DNA of 64,000 nucleotides from Aliivibrio_A kagoshimensis (lineage in GTDB: Bacteria > Pseudomonadota > Gammaproteobacteria > Enterobacterales > Vibrionaceae), in NCBI RefSeq assembly GCF_050337105.1, contig NZ_JAKJSQ010000002.1, forward strand, positions 62,001-126,000. The letters run 5' to 3'. The notes under the pieces are model-generated. The model was not told the DNA's origin and searched no databases. It was given only the letters and a program-made list of their open reading frames with translations. Shown piece after piece: positions 52,637-61,529 of the stretch. The position numbers were made by a program, and so were the translations under genes. How positions within the stretch are numbered: the stretch's first letter is position 1; every line of letters begins with the position of its first letter.

Positions 52637-53680
52637 ATGAGCGATAAAGTGCGTTTAACGCAAATGACTAAAAAAGCAGGCTGAGCCGCTAAAATTGGCC
52701 CTAAGGCCATGGCGCAAGTTTTGCGCACTATTACCCCTCTATTTCCTGAAGCTGATTATCCGAATTTGATGGTTGGTTTAGCAGGCAGTGATGATGCCGC
52801 CGTTTACAAAGTAAACGATGATGTTGCGGTGATTCAAACCTTGGATTTCTTTACTCCCATTGTAGATGACCCATACGACTTTGGTGCAATTGCAGCAGCC
52901 AACTCTCTTAGTGATGTTTACGCCATGGGTGGTCAAGCCACATTGGCAATGAATATCTTCTGTGTCCCACCTGATTTACCCCAAGACATTGTGGAGCAAA
53001 TCTTAAAAGGCGGTGCAGATAAAGTCAGAGAAGCGGGTGCGGTGTTGGTAGGTGGACATACCGTTGAAGATTCGGAACCTAAATTTGGACTCTCTGTGAT
53101 GGGGATTATTCACCCATCAAAAGTGCAAACCAAAGGTAATGTTGAAGCGGGCGATGTTCTTGTTCTTACCAAACCAATCGGAACCGGCATTATTTCAACT
53201 GCAGCAAAACGAAATAAAGCGTCTGAATCTAGCATTGATGCATCAACACAAAGTATGAAAATGCTCAACAGCGCAGCCGCAAAAATCTTTGCTAACCACC
53301 CTATCAAAGCGTGTACCGATATTACCGGTTATGCCTTGATAGGACACGGTGTAGAGATGGCTGAAAAAAGTGGTGTTTGTCTTCATTTTAATGTAGAGAA
53401 AGTGCCCTTTTTGGAAGGTGCTGAAGAGTATGCCGTACAGAATCTGTTCCCAGGTGGCGCGAAGCGTAATCTGGAAGCATATGAAGGCCAGCTTGTCTTT
53501 GCAGATGAGCTCGCAGATTCATGGCAGTTAAAGTTGTGCTGTCCTGAAACGTCAGGTGGGTTATTGGCCGCCGTGCCAGCAGCACACGTTGATGACATGT
53601 TAAAAGAATTTTCTGAACTCGGTGAACAATGTTGGATCGTTGGTCACGCCGAGGAAGGAGAGGGGATCAGGATTTCCTGA
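52637..53680 (+). CDS. selD: Selenophosphate synthetase, itself a selenoprotein
   Basis: A 347-residue SelD making selenophosphate from selenide and ATP. The catalytic position, Cys17 in E. coli, is a UGA at 52682-52684 (codon 16, 'KKAGUAAKIGP'), so it is a selenocysteine form. 'AVIQTLDFFTPIVDDPYDFG', 'NSLSDVYAMGG' and 'VGGHTVEDSEPKFGLSVMG' are family blocks. Being dependent on its own product it gives a feedback loop. It is placed inside the grd operon, between grdD and grdE. Start ATG 52637 behind AGGAG; automatic calls may start wrongly at 52709. Confidence 0.96.
52696..52709 (+). other. Candidate SECIS hairpin in selD
   Basis: TGGCC (52696-52700), loop CTAA, GGCCA (52705-52709), 11 bases after the UGA at 52682-52684; flanking GCC/GGC can extend the stem. 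Fold not computed. Confidence 0.5.
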
Positions 53681-53735
53681 TTAATTGGAAATTAATGTTC
53701 AATACCATCCACAGTGGTTTAAATTGGAGATATCC

Positions 53736-55028
53736 ATGAAACTTGAAGTTGGCAACATTCACATTAAAGATCTCGCTTTTGGGCAGACAAGTGAATTGCT
53801 TGGAAATAAAATGGTTATTAATCAAGAAGAGCTAAAAGCTTTCCTTCTTGAGCTTGACCATCGTATAGAGAGCCTAGCATTTGATATCGCACAACCTGGT
53901 GATAGTACCCGTATTATGCCAGTTAAAGATGTCATTGAACCACGAGTGAAAGTTGAAGGTGAAGGCGTTATCTTCCCTGGACGCCACTTAGGTCAAGAAG
54001 CAATGGTAGGCGAAGGTCGTACACACGTACTTAAAGGTATGTCTGTTATCACTACTGGTAAAATCGTTGGCTTCCAAGAAGGCATCGTTGATATGAGTGG
54101 ACCTGGTGCAGAATACACACCTTATTCTGTATTGCATAACCTAGTAATTACTTGTGAAGTTAAGGACTCGTGCAATCAATACGATCACGAATTCATCACT
54201 CGTATGGTTGGTCATGAAGCAGCTTGTTGGATTGGTAATCTTTCAAAAGATTCCACACCTGATGAAATCCAAACCTACGAGACGAAGCCAGTATTAGAGC
54301 AAGCAGCACAATACCCTAACTTACCAAAAGTAGGTTACGTATATATGCTACAAAGCCAAGGCTTACTGCATGATACGTACTACTATGGTGTTGATGTTAA
54401 AGGCATTCTACCAACGTTGATGTACCCAACTGAAGCACTGGATGGTGCAATCATCAGTGGTAACTGTGTATCAGCATGTGATAAGAACACCTCTTATATC
54501 CACCAGAACAGCCCTGTTATTCATGACCTTTATGAGCACCATGGCAGCAAGTACAATTTCATGGGCGTTATCGTCACTAATGAAAATGTCACCTTGAAAG
54601 ATAAAGAGCGCTCATCTAATTTTGTTGCAAAACTTGCAACTCAAATGGGTTGGGATGCTGCGATCGTCAGTGAAGAAGGATTTGGTAACCCAGATGCTGA
54701 TTTAATGATGAACAGCCGCAAACTGACTGAAGCAGGTCTTAAAGTTGTATTAATGACAGATGAATATGCCGGCCAAGGTGGTGAAAGCCAGTCTTTAGCT
54801 GATGCACACCCATCTGCAGATTCTGTTGTATCAAATGGTAACGCTAACCAACTAATCACTCTGCCTACTATGCAGAAAGTGATTGGTCATCAAGTATACG
54901 CCGATAACATTGCTGGTGGATTTGATGGAAGCTTACATTCAGATGGTTCTATCACTGTTGAGCTACAAGCAATTCTTGGCGCAACGTGTGAGTTAGGATT
55001 CCATAACTTAACAACGAAGCTAGGTTAA
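53736..55028 (+). CDS. grdE: Glycine reductase component B proprotein
   Basis: A 430-residue GrdE, the component B proprotein. In clostridia it is cleaved at an Asn-Cys bond to give a pyruvoyl group; here the site is N243-C244 in 'IISGNCVSACDKNTSY'. The pyruvoyl group forms the Schiff base with the amino group of glycine. The ATG at 53736 behind TTGGAG matches the family start. Length near the usual 428. The glycine rather than sarcosine or betaine substrate is inferred. Confidence 0.93.
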   Translation: MKLEVGNIHIKDLAFGQTSELLGNKMVINQEELKAFLLELDHRIESLAFDIAQPGDSTRIMPVKDVIEPRVKVEGEGVIFPGRHLGQEAMVGEGRTHVLKGMSVITTGKIVGFQEGIVDMSGPGAEYTPYSVLHNLVITCEVKDSCNQYDHEFITRMVGHEAACWIGNLSKDSTPDEIQTYETKPVLEQAAQYPNLPKVGYVYMLQSQGLLHDTYYYGVDVKGILPTLMYPTEALDGAIISGNCVSACDKNTSYIHQNSPVIHDLYEHHGSKYNFMGVIVTNENVTLKDKERSSNFVAKLATQMGWDAAIVSEEGFGNPDADLMMNSRKLTEAGLKVVLMTDEYAGQGGESQSLADAHPSADSVVSNGNANQLITLPTMQKVIGHQVYADNIAGGFDGSLHSDGSITVELQAILGATCELGFHNLTTKLG

Positions 55029-55041
55029 GGTTGAGGCAGCT

Positions 55042-56337
55042 ATGACAATTAAAGTTGTACATTATATAAACCAATTCTTCGGCCAGAAAGGCGGCGAAGA
55101 GATGGCACACATTCCTATGGAGCTGGTTGAAGGCCCTATCGGTGTTGGTGCTCAACTAAACGCTTCAATGGGAGAGAAAGGCGAAATCACTCATACTATT
55201 ATTTGTGGTGACTCCTATTTCAACGAAAATGAAGAAGTTAGCTGTGAAGGGATCCGCGAGATTCTAACTAAACTACAGCCTGATCTTATTGTTGCTGGAC
55301 CTGCGTTTAACGCTGGCCGTTATGGTATGGCTTGTGGCCTAGTGGGTAAAGTGGCATCAGAGATGGGCATTACGGCTATCTCTGGTATGTACATTGAAAA
55401 TCCAGGTTATGAACTGTTCCGCAACTTCTCGTACATGGTTGAAACAACCAACAGTGCTGCTGGTATGCGTAAAGCCGCGCCTGCAATCTCTAAGTTGATT
55501 AATCGTTTTATTGAGACAGACGGCAAACTGGGTTATCCGGAAGAAGAAGGATACATGTCACGTGGCCTTCGTCTTAATATGTTTGCTGACAAACGCGGCT
55601 CTGCGCGTGCAGTAGACCTATTGATCTCTAAGTTAGACGGTGTTGTGAAAACCGAATACCCTATGCCGGTATTTGACCGTGTTGAACCACAGCCGCCAGT
55701 CTTAGATCCATCAACAGCGACGTTTGCATTAGTCACTTCTGGTGGTGTTGTACCTAAAGGCAACCCGGATCGAATCGAAGCATCAAGTGCTTCTAAGTTC
55801 GGTACGTACAGCATTGAAGGTCTTGCAGCACTGACAGAAGAAACACATGAAACTGCTCATGGTGGTTATGACCCAGTAGCGTGTAATGAAAACCCTAACC
55901 GAGTTCTCCCTGTTGACGTTTTACGTGATATGGAACGCGAAGGTAAGATTGGTAAATTGCATGATACGTTCTACACCACAACAGGTAACGGTACTTCTGT
56001 AGCAAACTCGAAAGCGTACGGTGCAGAAATTGCGATGGAACTTGTTAAAGCAGGCGTAACTGCTGCAATTTTCACATCCACTTGAGGCACTTGTACCCGT
56101 TGCGGCGCAACGATGCTAAAAGAAATCGAAAAAGTAATGCCTGTAGTACACATCGTCACTGTTGTTCCAATCTCTAAAACGGTCGGTGCAAACCGAATCG
56201 TACCTGCGATTGCGATCCCTCATCCACTGGGTGATATCACAGCAACAACAGAAGAAGAGAAGTACGGTCGTCGTCAAATGGTAGAGAAAGCAATTACTGC
56301 TTTAACTACTGAGATTAAAGACCAGACTGTTTTTTAA
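55042..56337 (+). CDS. grdB: Glycine reductase component B gamma subunit, selenoprotein
   Basis: A 431-residue selenoprotein. The UGA at 56083-56085 is codon 348, in 'FTSTUGTCTRCGATMLKEIE', equal to the clostridial U-x-x-C motif (Sec about 350). This selenol attacks the activated glycine, forming the carboxymethyl selenoether passed to GrdA. The N-terminus 'TIKVVHYINQFFGQKGGEEM' matches the family. Gene prediction without Sec would split it at the UGA. Last gene of the operon; a strong terminator follows. Confidence 0.97.
56098..56112 (+). other. Candidate SECIS hairpin in grdB
   Basis: CGTTGC (56098-56103), loop GGC, GCAACG (56107-56112), perfect six-base stem beginning 12 bases after the UGA. 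Best of the candidate SECIS hairpins in the island; fold not computed. Confidence 0.55.
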
Positions 56338-56368
56338 TGATGTAGGTATACTAAACTTAACGTAAGAA

Positions 56369-56406
56369 AATGGCGCGGTATCAATTGATACCGCGCCATT
56401 ATTTTT
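56369..56406 (+). terminator. Strong terminator of the grd operon
   Basis: AATGGCGCGGTATCAA (56369-56384) and TTGATACCGCGCCATT (56385-56400) form a perfect 16-base palindrome, followed by ATTTTTAT. It also faces the convergent grdX. Confidence 0.85.
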
Positions 56407-56424
56407 ATATGAGGAAAAGGAAAG

Positions 56425-56808
56425 TTAGTAGAGTGATTTGATGGCGGAATTGATTAACTCTTTATCAATGACTTGATAATCATTCAGAGATTGCTCGGTC
56501 AAAACCGGAACCGTCACTCCTCTGAGTTGGTGCTGATATTTTTGCACGGCAGACTCAATCATCTCCAAGGCTCCCATATCCAACTCTGTGTGATTGCAAT
56601 CGAGTATTACTGATCGAAAGGGGGTTTCCCAAGGTTTAATACTGCCGGCTAAAGGGTGGGTAACCAACTTAGCTCCTTGGTGGATCAAATCGCGGCATTT
56701 GGCGATAACGGCGGTAGAGGTTTTCTCTTCAATGATCGCAAACGGATGCTCAGAATTGAGTAACAGAGGATTATTGGTAACTAAAGTGAGTTTATTATTC
56801 ATCATCAT
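56425..56808 (-). CDS. grdX: GrdX family protein
   Basis: A 127-residue protein resembling GrdX, a small protein of unknown role coded next to glycine/betaine reductase genes in clostridia ('LTLVTNNPLL', 'PVLTEQSLNDYQVID'). Here it is on the opposite strand, convergent to grdB, unlike its usual place at the head of the operon. The start among the three adjacent ATG codons is uncertain. Its promoter region holds a palindrome at 56834-56849. Confidence 0.75.
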   Translation of the reverse strand: MMMNNKLTLVTNNPLLLNSEHPFAIIEEKTSTAVIAKCRDLIHQGAKLVTHPLAGSIKPWETPFRSVILDCNHTELDMGALEMIESAVQKYQHQLRGVTVPVLTEQSLNDYQVIDKELINSAIKSLY

Positions 56809-57194
56809 TTTCTTCGCATTATGTTCAAAATTAAGAACAGATATGTTCTGTTCAGAAAGAGAAAGAGACTTCCATTAATTAGTAGTAACGTTAACGGTGC
56901 AAATCTCTGCATTCATTGTCTTTAGCAGCATATAATGTCGATATGATACGACCTGATTTTACAGTGTAAATGTAAATAGTTAATAAGATTAAGTAATGTT
57001 AGATTTATCATTAATGGGCTGATCTCTATAGATTATCTCAAAAAATTCAACCTGCTAAGTAATAATAATCCTCATTGTTATAACTGGATCAACTTAACGA
57101 GGTTAAAGACTTTTGTTTTGTAGGTTTGCTCACATATGGCATATATCTCTGTTGATGAAGGGGGGCTATTTAAGTATATTTTGCCTTGTAAAGA
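56809..57194. other. 386-base region between grdX and tRNA-Sec
   Basis: It holds AGAACA-N4-TGTTCT (56834-56849), the 13-base palindrome TTTACAGTGTAAA (56958-56970) and the tRNA-Sec promoter (57152-57180). No gene is seen. Confidence 0.5.
57152..57180 (+). promoter_or_regulatory. Sigma70 promoter of tRNA-Sec/selAB
   Basis: TTGATG (57152-57157), spacer of 17 bases, TATATT (57175-57180). The expected start near 57187 is about 8 bases before the tRNA 5' end. Confidence 0.65.
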
Positions 57195-57286
57195 GGAAGT
57201 GGATGAGATCTGGTGGTCTCGACGGTCTTCAAAACCGATGTGGGCTTTATTAGCCTTGGCAGGTTCGATTCCTGCTCCTTCCGCCA
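57195..57286 (+). tRNA. selC: Selenocysteine tRNA (anticodon UCA)
   Basis: 92 bases including an encoded CCA. GGAAG at the 5' end pairs with CTTCC before G-CCA; the anticodon loop CTTCAAA is closed by CGGT/ACCG with TCA at 57229-57231; a long variable arm holds GGCT/AGCC (about 57243-57254); T arm GCAGG-TTCGATT-CCTGC. D arm GAGA/TCTC. Size and UCA anticodon are as in bacterial tRNA-Sec. The acceptor stem has one mismatch at position 6 in the eight-pair alignment. It is followed by selA after 105 bases. Confidence 0.93.
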
Positions 57287-57391
57287 AATTCAAGCTTTAT
57301 GAATATGAGAGTGATCTGTTCTCGTTTTTGCCTGAACTTCGCTTTCAAATATTTGTAATGCCTCTCTATCAATATCGATTGGGGCTAGAAA

Positions 57392-58756
57392 ATGTCTATC
57401 AAAGATGCCACGAGAATTCCGCAGATTGAAAAAATTCTGCAACACTCATTTCTAGCTCCCTACATCGATCGGCTCAGCCGGCCCGTTGTCACTTCCATTG
57501 TTCGCGAAAATGTTGATGAATATAAAAAAAGCTGCCTAGAGAACGGGGGCTTTTCAACTTTCGATTGCAACAAACTTTATGCTTTGATTGAAAACCGCTG
57601 TAAAAAAGTCGAGCGACAACGCTTAAAGCGTGTGATTAATGCGACTGGTGTCGTCGTGCACACCAACCTAGGCCGTTCTCCAATTGATGCGGAATTATGG
57701 CAATCTGTCACCGAACTGAATACCAGCTACTGCAACTTAGAGCTTGATCTTCAGACCGGAAAGCGTGGTAAACGCAAGGGTTTAGTGCCTCAGCTAATGA
57801 ATAAATTGGTTAAAGGCGAAGATACACTCGTGGTCAATAACAACGCCTCTTCTATCTACCTAATGCTGCATGAATTGGCAAAAGGCAAAGAGGTGATTGT
57901 CTCACGCGGCGAACAAGTTCAAATCGGTGGTGGTTTTAGAATTCCAGACATCTTAGCCCAATCAGGGGCAACATTGGTTGAAGTGGGTGCGACCAACATC
58001 ACCACCCTTGATGATTACCTCGATGCCGTGACGGAAAATACCGCTATGGTGTTAGTGGTACACACTTCAAATTACAAGATCCGTGGTTTTACGCATTCAC
58101 CTGATTTGGCTGATTTAGCCAAACATCTGCCTGAACATGTCATTTTGGCGGTAGATCAGGGATCTGGCGTCTCCAGTGAACCTTTTGTTGAAGAGATCAG
58201 TGTCAATAAGTACCTGAAATCGGGGGCAGATATCGTCTGTTTCTCCGGAGATAAAATCATTGGTGGGCCGCAAGCAGGTTTCATTACTGGTAAACAAGCA
58301 TTGATTCAACGGATGGAAAAAAATCCAATGATGCGAGCCTTTAGACCGGGTCGAATTGTCTACTCACTCATTGAAGAGTTAATGGTTCGTAAGTTGAACA
58401 ATGACGCTTCAGGTTGTGGGGTCGCTGAGAAACGTTACCTACGACCTAAAGTGGTGCTGAAGAAAATGGCCGATCAGTTGGTGTCTATCTATCCAGAAAA
58501 GCTGTCTGCTGAACAGAGTGATATGACGATTGGTGGGGGCTCACTTCCTGATGAAAGCTACCCATCGTGGTCGGTGAAGATCCAACTAGATAAATCCCCA
58601 GAACGCATTCTAACGCTGATCCGAAATTGGCCAATCCCTGTTATTGGCGTTGTCAGTCAGGATTCTGTCTATTTGAATATGGCGACCCTATCCGAAGATG
58701 ATTTAAACTATATAGCTATTCAGCTACAGGAGTTGTTTACACCATGCATTTTGTAA
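57392..58756 (+). CDS. selA: Selenocysteine synthase
   Basis: A 454-residue PLP enzyme that turns Ser-tRNA-Sec into Sec-tRNA-Sec using selenophosphate. The PLP lysine is K288 in 'CFSGDKIIGGPQAG'; 'RVINATGVVVHTNLGRSPI' and 'LDLQTGKRG' are family blocks. E. coli SelA is 463 residues. The gene ends inside selB by a 13-base overlap, so both are translated together, downstream of tRNA-Sec. Confidence 0.96.
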   Translation: MSIKDATRIPQIEKILQHSFLAPYIDRLSRPVVTSIVRENVDEYKKSCLENGGFSTFDCNKLYALIENRCKKVERQRLKRVINATGVVVHTNLGRSPIDAELWQSVTELNTSYCNLELDLQTGKRGKRKGLVPQLMNKLVKGEDTLVVNNNASSIYLMLHELAKGKEVIVSRGEQVQIGGGFRIPDILAQSGATLVEVGATNITTLDDYLDAVTENTAMVLVVHTSNYKIRGFTHSPDLADLAKHLPEHVILAVDQGSGVSSEPFVEEISVNKYLKSGADIVCFSGDKIIGGPQAGFITGKQALIQRMEKNPMMRAFRPGRIVYSLIEELMVRKLNNDASGCGVAEKRYLRPKVVLKKMADQLVSIYPEKLSAEQSDMTIGGGSLPDESYPSWSVKIQLDKSPERILTLIRNWPIPVIGVVSQDSVYLNMATLSEDDLNYIAIQLQELFTPCIL

Positions 58757-60528
58757 TTGGCACTGCTGGACATGTCGATCATGGTAAAAGTGCCTTAATT
58801 AAAGTTCTTACGGGCATAGAAACGGCGCATCTACCTGCAGAAAAGCAGCGTGGAATGACCATTGAGCTTGGTTTTGCTCATTTTAAAGACAGTCAAGCGA
58901 ATACCATTGGTGTCATTGATGTACCTGGGCACGAACGATTTATTCGTAATATGGTGGCGGGTGTTTGGAGTTTAGACATGGTGCTGTTCGTCGTCGCAGC
59001 CGATGAAGGCTGGATGCCGATGTCTACCGATCACCTTCGTGTTATTCATGCCATGGGCATAGAAAAGGTGCTTTTAGTGATCACTAAGAGCGATCTTGTT
59101 GATAGCGACACCTTAGAGTTAGTTGAAGAAGAAGCGCTTGAAAACTTCATGGATATTGCCGGAATACTGCCTGAGAGCATGACGGTATCTGCCCATGAGA
59201 ACACCAATATTGACACATTAAAGAGCAAGATTAGTCAGCAACTCACCCAGATTGAGCGTATTGATACGGAAAATGGGGCTCACCTTTATATTGACCGAGT
59301 CTTTACCGTCAATGGAATTGGTACTACGGTAACCGGTAGCTTAGTAGGCGGCAGTTTTAGTGTTGGTCAAAGCTTAGTGGTACAGCCAACAGGACAACAG
59401 GTAAAGATCAAAAGTTTGCAATCTTACCATCAGAATATTGAACGAGCGGATCCTGTTTCACGTGTGGCGGTTTGTTTAAAAGGGATTAAGCGAAAAGACG
59501 TTGAGAAAGGGTTCAGTTTAGTCGCTGAAAAAGAGCAAGGTGTAGTGGCTGATGAGTTTATCGTTCGTTTGGATGAGTGGCCTGAAAAATCGCAGTGCAA
59601 AAATAACAGTGAAATTGAAGTCGCACTCGGCACTTTTAATACGTTAGCGGTGATCTATTTCTTTAAAGATACCAAACTGGCACGCATTCGTCTGAAAGAA
59701 AAAGTCAGTTGTACATGGAATCAACGCATATTGCTGATTCAACATGGTGGTAGCAAGATTATAAATAGTGGCAGTATCTTGTGGACCGGGGTTGTTCCTC
59801 GTCATTTACGAGCTAAATTAGCCCTACTATTGGATAAAGCGCCAGATCAGTTAGGCTGGAACGATTATGTTCGATTAAACCTCGAGTTATATGGTTATGC
59901 ACAACTTCGAGATGACAGTGGAGAGCTAGAAGGTGACTTCATACGCTGCGGTAACTGGTTGTTCTTACCAAGTAGCCATCAAGAGATCCAAGCAAAAATC
60001 CTCTCTATGATGGAGAGTGAGTTAATGTCATTTACCTGTATGGAGTTGAGCAGTAAGTTGAATTTGGACCCGCAAGCGGTGGAGCAAATTCTGAATGAAT
60101 TGCTCAGCCAAGGAAAACTCCGTCTCGATGAACTGTTATATACATTAGGCAATGGTCGTTCTGAAGAGGCACTATCTCCAAGTGGAAAAAAATTATTGCA
60201 AATTATCCGTACGGGTGACAAAAACGGTTTCGAAGCCGATAAACAAGCAATAGCAGGGGCTCAAAAAGATCTACGAGTGCTAGTGCGACAGGATTTTGTG
60301 GTGCCTCTGGAAGGCAAAATATATTATGACAGTGACGTCTATTCTCGCTTAGTTAGTGACGTTATGTATCAGCATCAGGTCAATCAAAGGTTTTCAATCG
60401 CAGAAGCGAAAGAGCGTACCGGTCTATCAAGAAAGTTCATGATTCCACTATTAAATAAGATGGAAAAAGATGGCTGGATTAAACGACATGAGAACGACCG
60501 AGAGGTTGTAAGAGAATTGGTTCATTAA
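58744..60528 (+). CDS. selB: Selenocysteine-specific elongation factor
   Basis: A 594-residue SelB. The GTPase domain shows 'IGTAGHVDHGKSALIKVLTG', 'RGMTIELGFAH' and 'VIDVPGHERFIRNMVAGVW'. Domains II-III follow, and the C-terminal winged helices (about 400-594) bind the SECIS hairpin of selenoprotein mRNAs. E. coli SelB has 614 residues. It delivers Sec-tRNA to the UGA codons of grdA, selD and grdB. Confidence 0.96.
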   Translation: MHFVIGTAGHVDHGKSALIKVLTGIETAHLPAEKQRGMTIELGFAHFKDSQANTIGVIDVPGHERFIRNMVAGVWSLDMVLFVVAADEGWMPMSTDHLRVIHAMGIEKVLLVITKSDLVDSDTLELVEEEALENFMDIAGILPESMTVSAHENTNIDTLKSKISQQLTQIERIDTENGAHLYIDRVFTVNGIGTTVTGSLVGGSFSVGQSLVVQPTGQQVKIKSLQSYHQNIERADPVSRVAVCLKGIKRKDVEKGFSLVAEKEQGVVADEFIVRLDEWPEKSQCKNNSEIEVALGTFNTLAVIYFFKDTKLARIRLKEKVSCTWNQRILLIQHGGSKIINSGSILWTGVVPRHLRAKLALLLDKAPDQLGWNDYVRLNLELYGYAQLRDDSGELEGDFIRCGNWLFLPSSHQEIQAKILSMMESELMSFTCMELSSKLNLDPQAVEQILNELLSQGKLRLDELLYTLGNGRSEEALSPSGKKLLQIIRTGDKNGFEADKQAIAGAQKDLRVLVRQDFVVPLEGKIYYDSDVYSRLVSDVMYQHQVNQRFSIAEAKERTGLSRKFMIPLLNKMEKDGWIKRHENDREVVRELVH

Positions 60529-60601
60529 CACAGTTCCATAACTGAATATAATCGTAGGATAGCGGTGTATTCACATAACTTATTCATCATTACTTTTTGT
60601 A

Positions 60602-60624
60602 CGAGCATTCATGTAGAATGCTCG
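60602..60624 (+). promoter_or_regulatory. Inverted repeat in front of the transporter operon
   Basis: CGAGCATTC (60602-60610), 5-base loop ATGTA, GAATGCTCG (60616-60624), perfect nine-base arms, 46 bases before the ATG. No T-run, so an operator or leader stem is likelier than a terminator of selB. Confidence 0.5.
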
Positions 60625-60670
60625 CCTGTAGTAGATCGGTGAATTCACAACTCTAATTGAGATATGAGAA

Positions 60671-61525
60671 ATGAAATATATTAAAATTGTTGGTTTAGTG
60701 GCTTTAACTTCAATCTCGGGTGCAGCGTTTGCTGAGACATTTACCTTCACTGCGATTCCGGATGCGGATGAGAGTAAATTGAGAACTCGTTTTGAAAAAG
60801 TGGCTGTTTATTTAGAAGAGAAACTGGGCGTAGATGTTAAATACGTACCGGTTAAATCTTACTCTGCGGCAGTGACTGCTTTTAGAAATGATCAAGTTCA
60901 ATTAGCTTGGTTCGGTGGTTTATCTGGTGTGCAAGCCCGTCTTCTGGTTCCAAATTCTGAAGCGATTGCTCAGGGATACGAAGACCAATTTTTTAAAACG
61001 TATTTAATTGCACATAATTCGACTAAGTTATCATCAAGCAAAACCTTCCCTGATATGAAAGGTTACACGTTTACTTACGGCTCAAAAGGATCGACATCTG
61101 GTCGTTTAATGCCACAGTACTACATTGAACAGAACAGTAAGCAGAAGTCTGGCGATCTTTTCTCTCGTGTTGGTTTCTCCGGCGATCACAGTCGTACAAT
61201 TGCCCAAGTACAAGCGGGAGCATACCAGCTTGGTGCTGTGAACTTTAAAGTGTGGGATAAAGCGATTAAAGAGGGCGAAATTGACACCAGTAAAGTGAGT
61301 GTGATTTGGGAAACACCCACTTACCCTGATTATCAGTGGACCGTTCGTGATGGCGTGAACAGCAAATTTGGTCCTGAGTTCAAAGCAAAACTAACAAAAG
61401 TTCTGCTTGAAATGAATGATCCAGATTTACTAGAAGCCTTCCCACGCCAATCGTTTGTACCTGCAACTAATGCAGACTACCAACCGATTGAGAAAGTGGC
61501 TAAAGCTATCGGACTGATTGAGTAG
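60671..61525 (+). CDS. PhnD-like periplasmic binding protein, probable selenium-oxyanion (selenate) uptake
   Basis: A 284-residue periplasmic binding protein with signal peptide (about 1-21, ending 'AAFAETF'). It is of the PhnD/phosphonate family ('AWFGGLSGVQARLLVPNSEA', 'VQAGAYQLGAVNFKVWDKAI', 'WETPTYPDYQWTVRDGVN'), the subfamily often described as putative selenate-binding and found near sel genes. Since it directly follows selB, uptake of a selenium compound is a good inference. A phosphonate or other oxyanion is the alternative. ATG at 60671 behind TGAGATATGAG. Confidence 0.8.
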   Translation: MKYIKIVGLVALTSISGAAFAETFTFTAIPDADESKLRTRFEKVAVYLEEKLGVDVKYVPVKSYSAAVTAFRNDQVQLAWFGGLSGVQARLLVPNSEAIAQGYEDQFFKTYLIAHNSTKLSSSKTFPDMKGYTFTYGSKGSTSGRLMPQYYIEQNSKQKSGDLFSRVGFSGDHSRTIAQVQAGAYQLGAVNFKVWDKAIKEGEIDTSKVSVIWETPTYPDYQWTVRDGVNSKFGPEFKAKLTKVLLEMNDPDLLEAFPRQSFVPATNADYQPIEKVAKAIGLIE

Positions 61526-61529
61526 CATT

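Noticed and set aside
56113..56337. A separate 74-residue gene after grdB
   Set aside because: It is the C-terminal part of GrdB, separated only by the Sec UGA at 56083.
57136..57429. A 97-codon frame across the tRNA-Sec gene
   Set aside because: It covers the tRNA and its promoter, and has no family similarity; it is a shadow.
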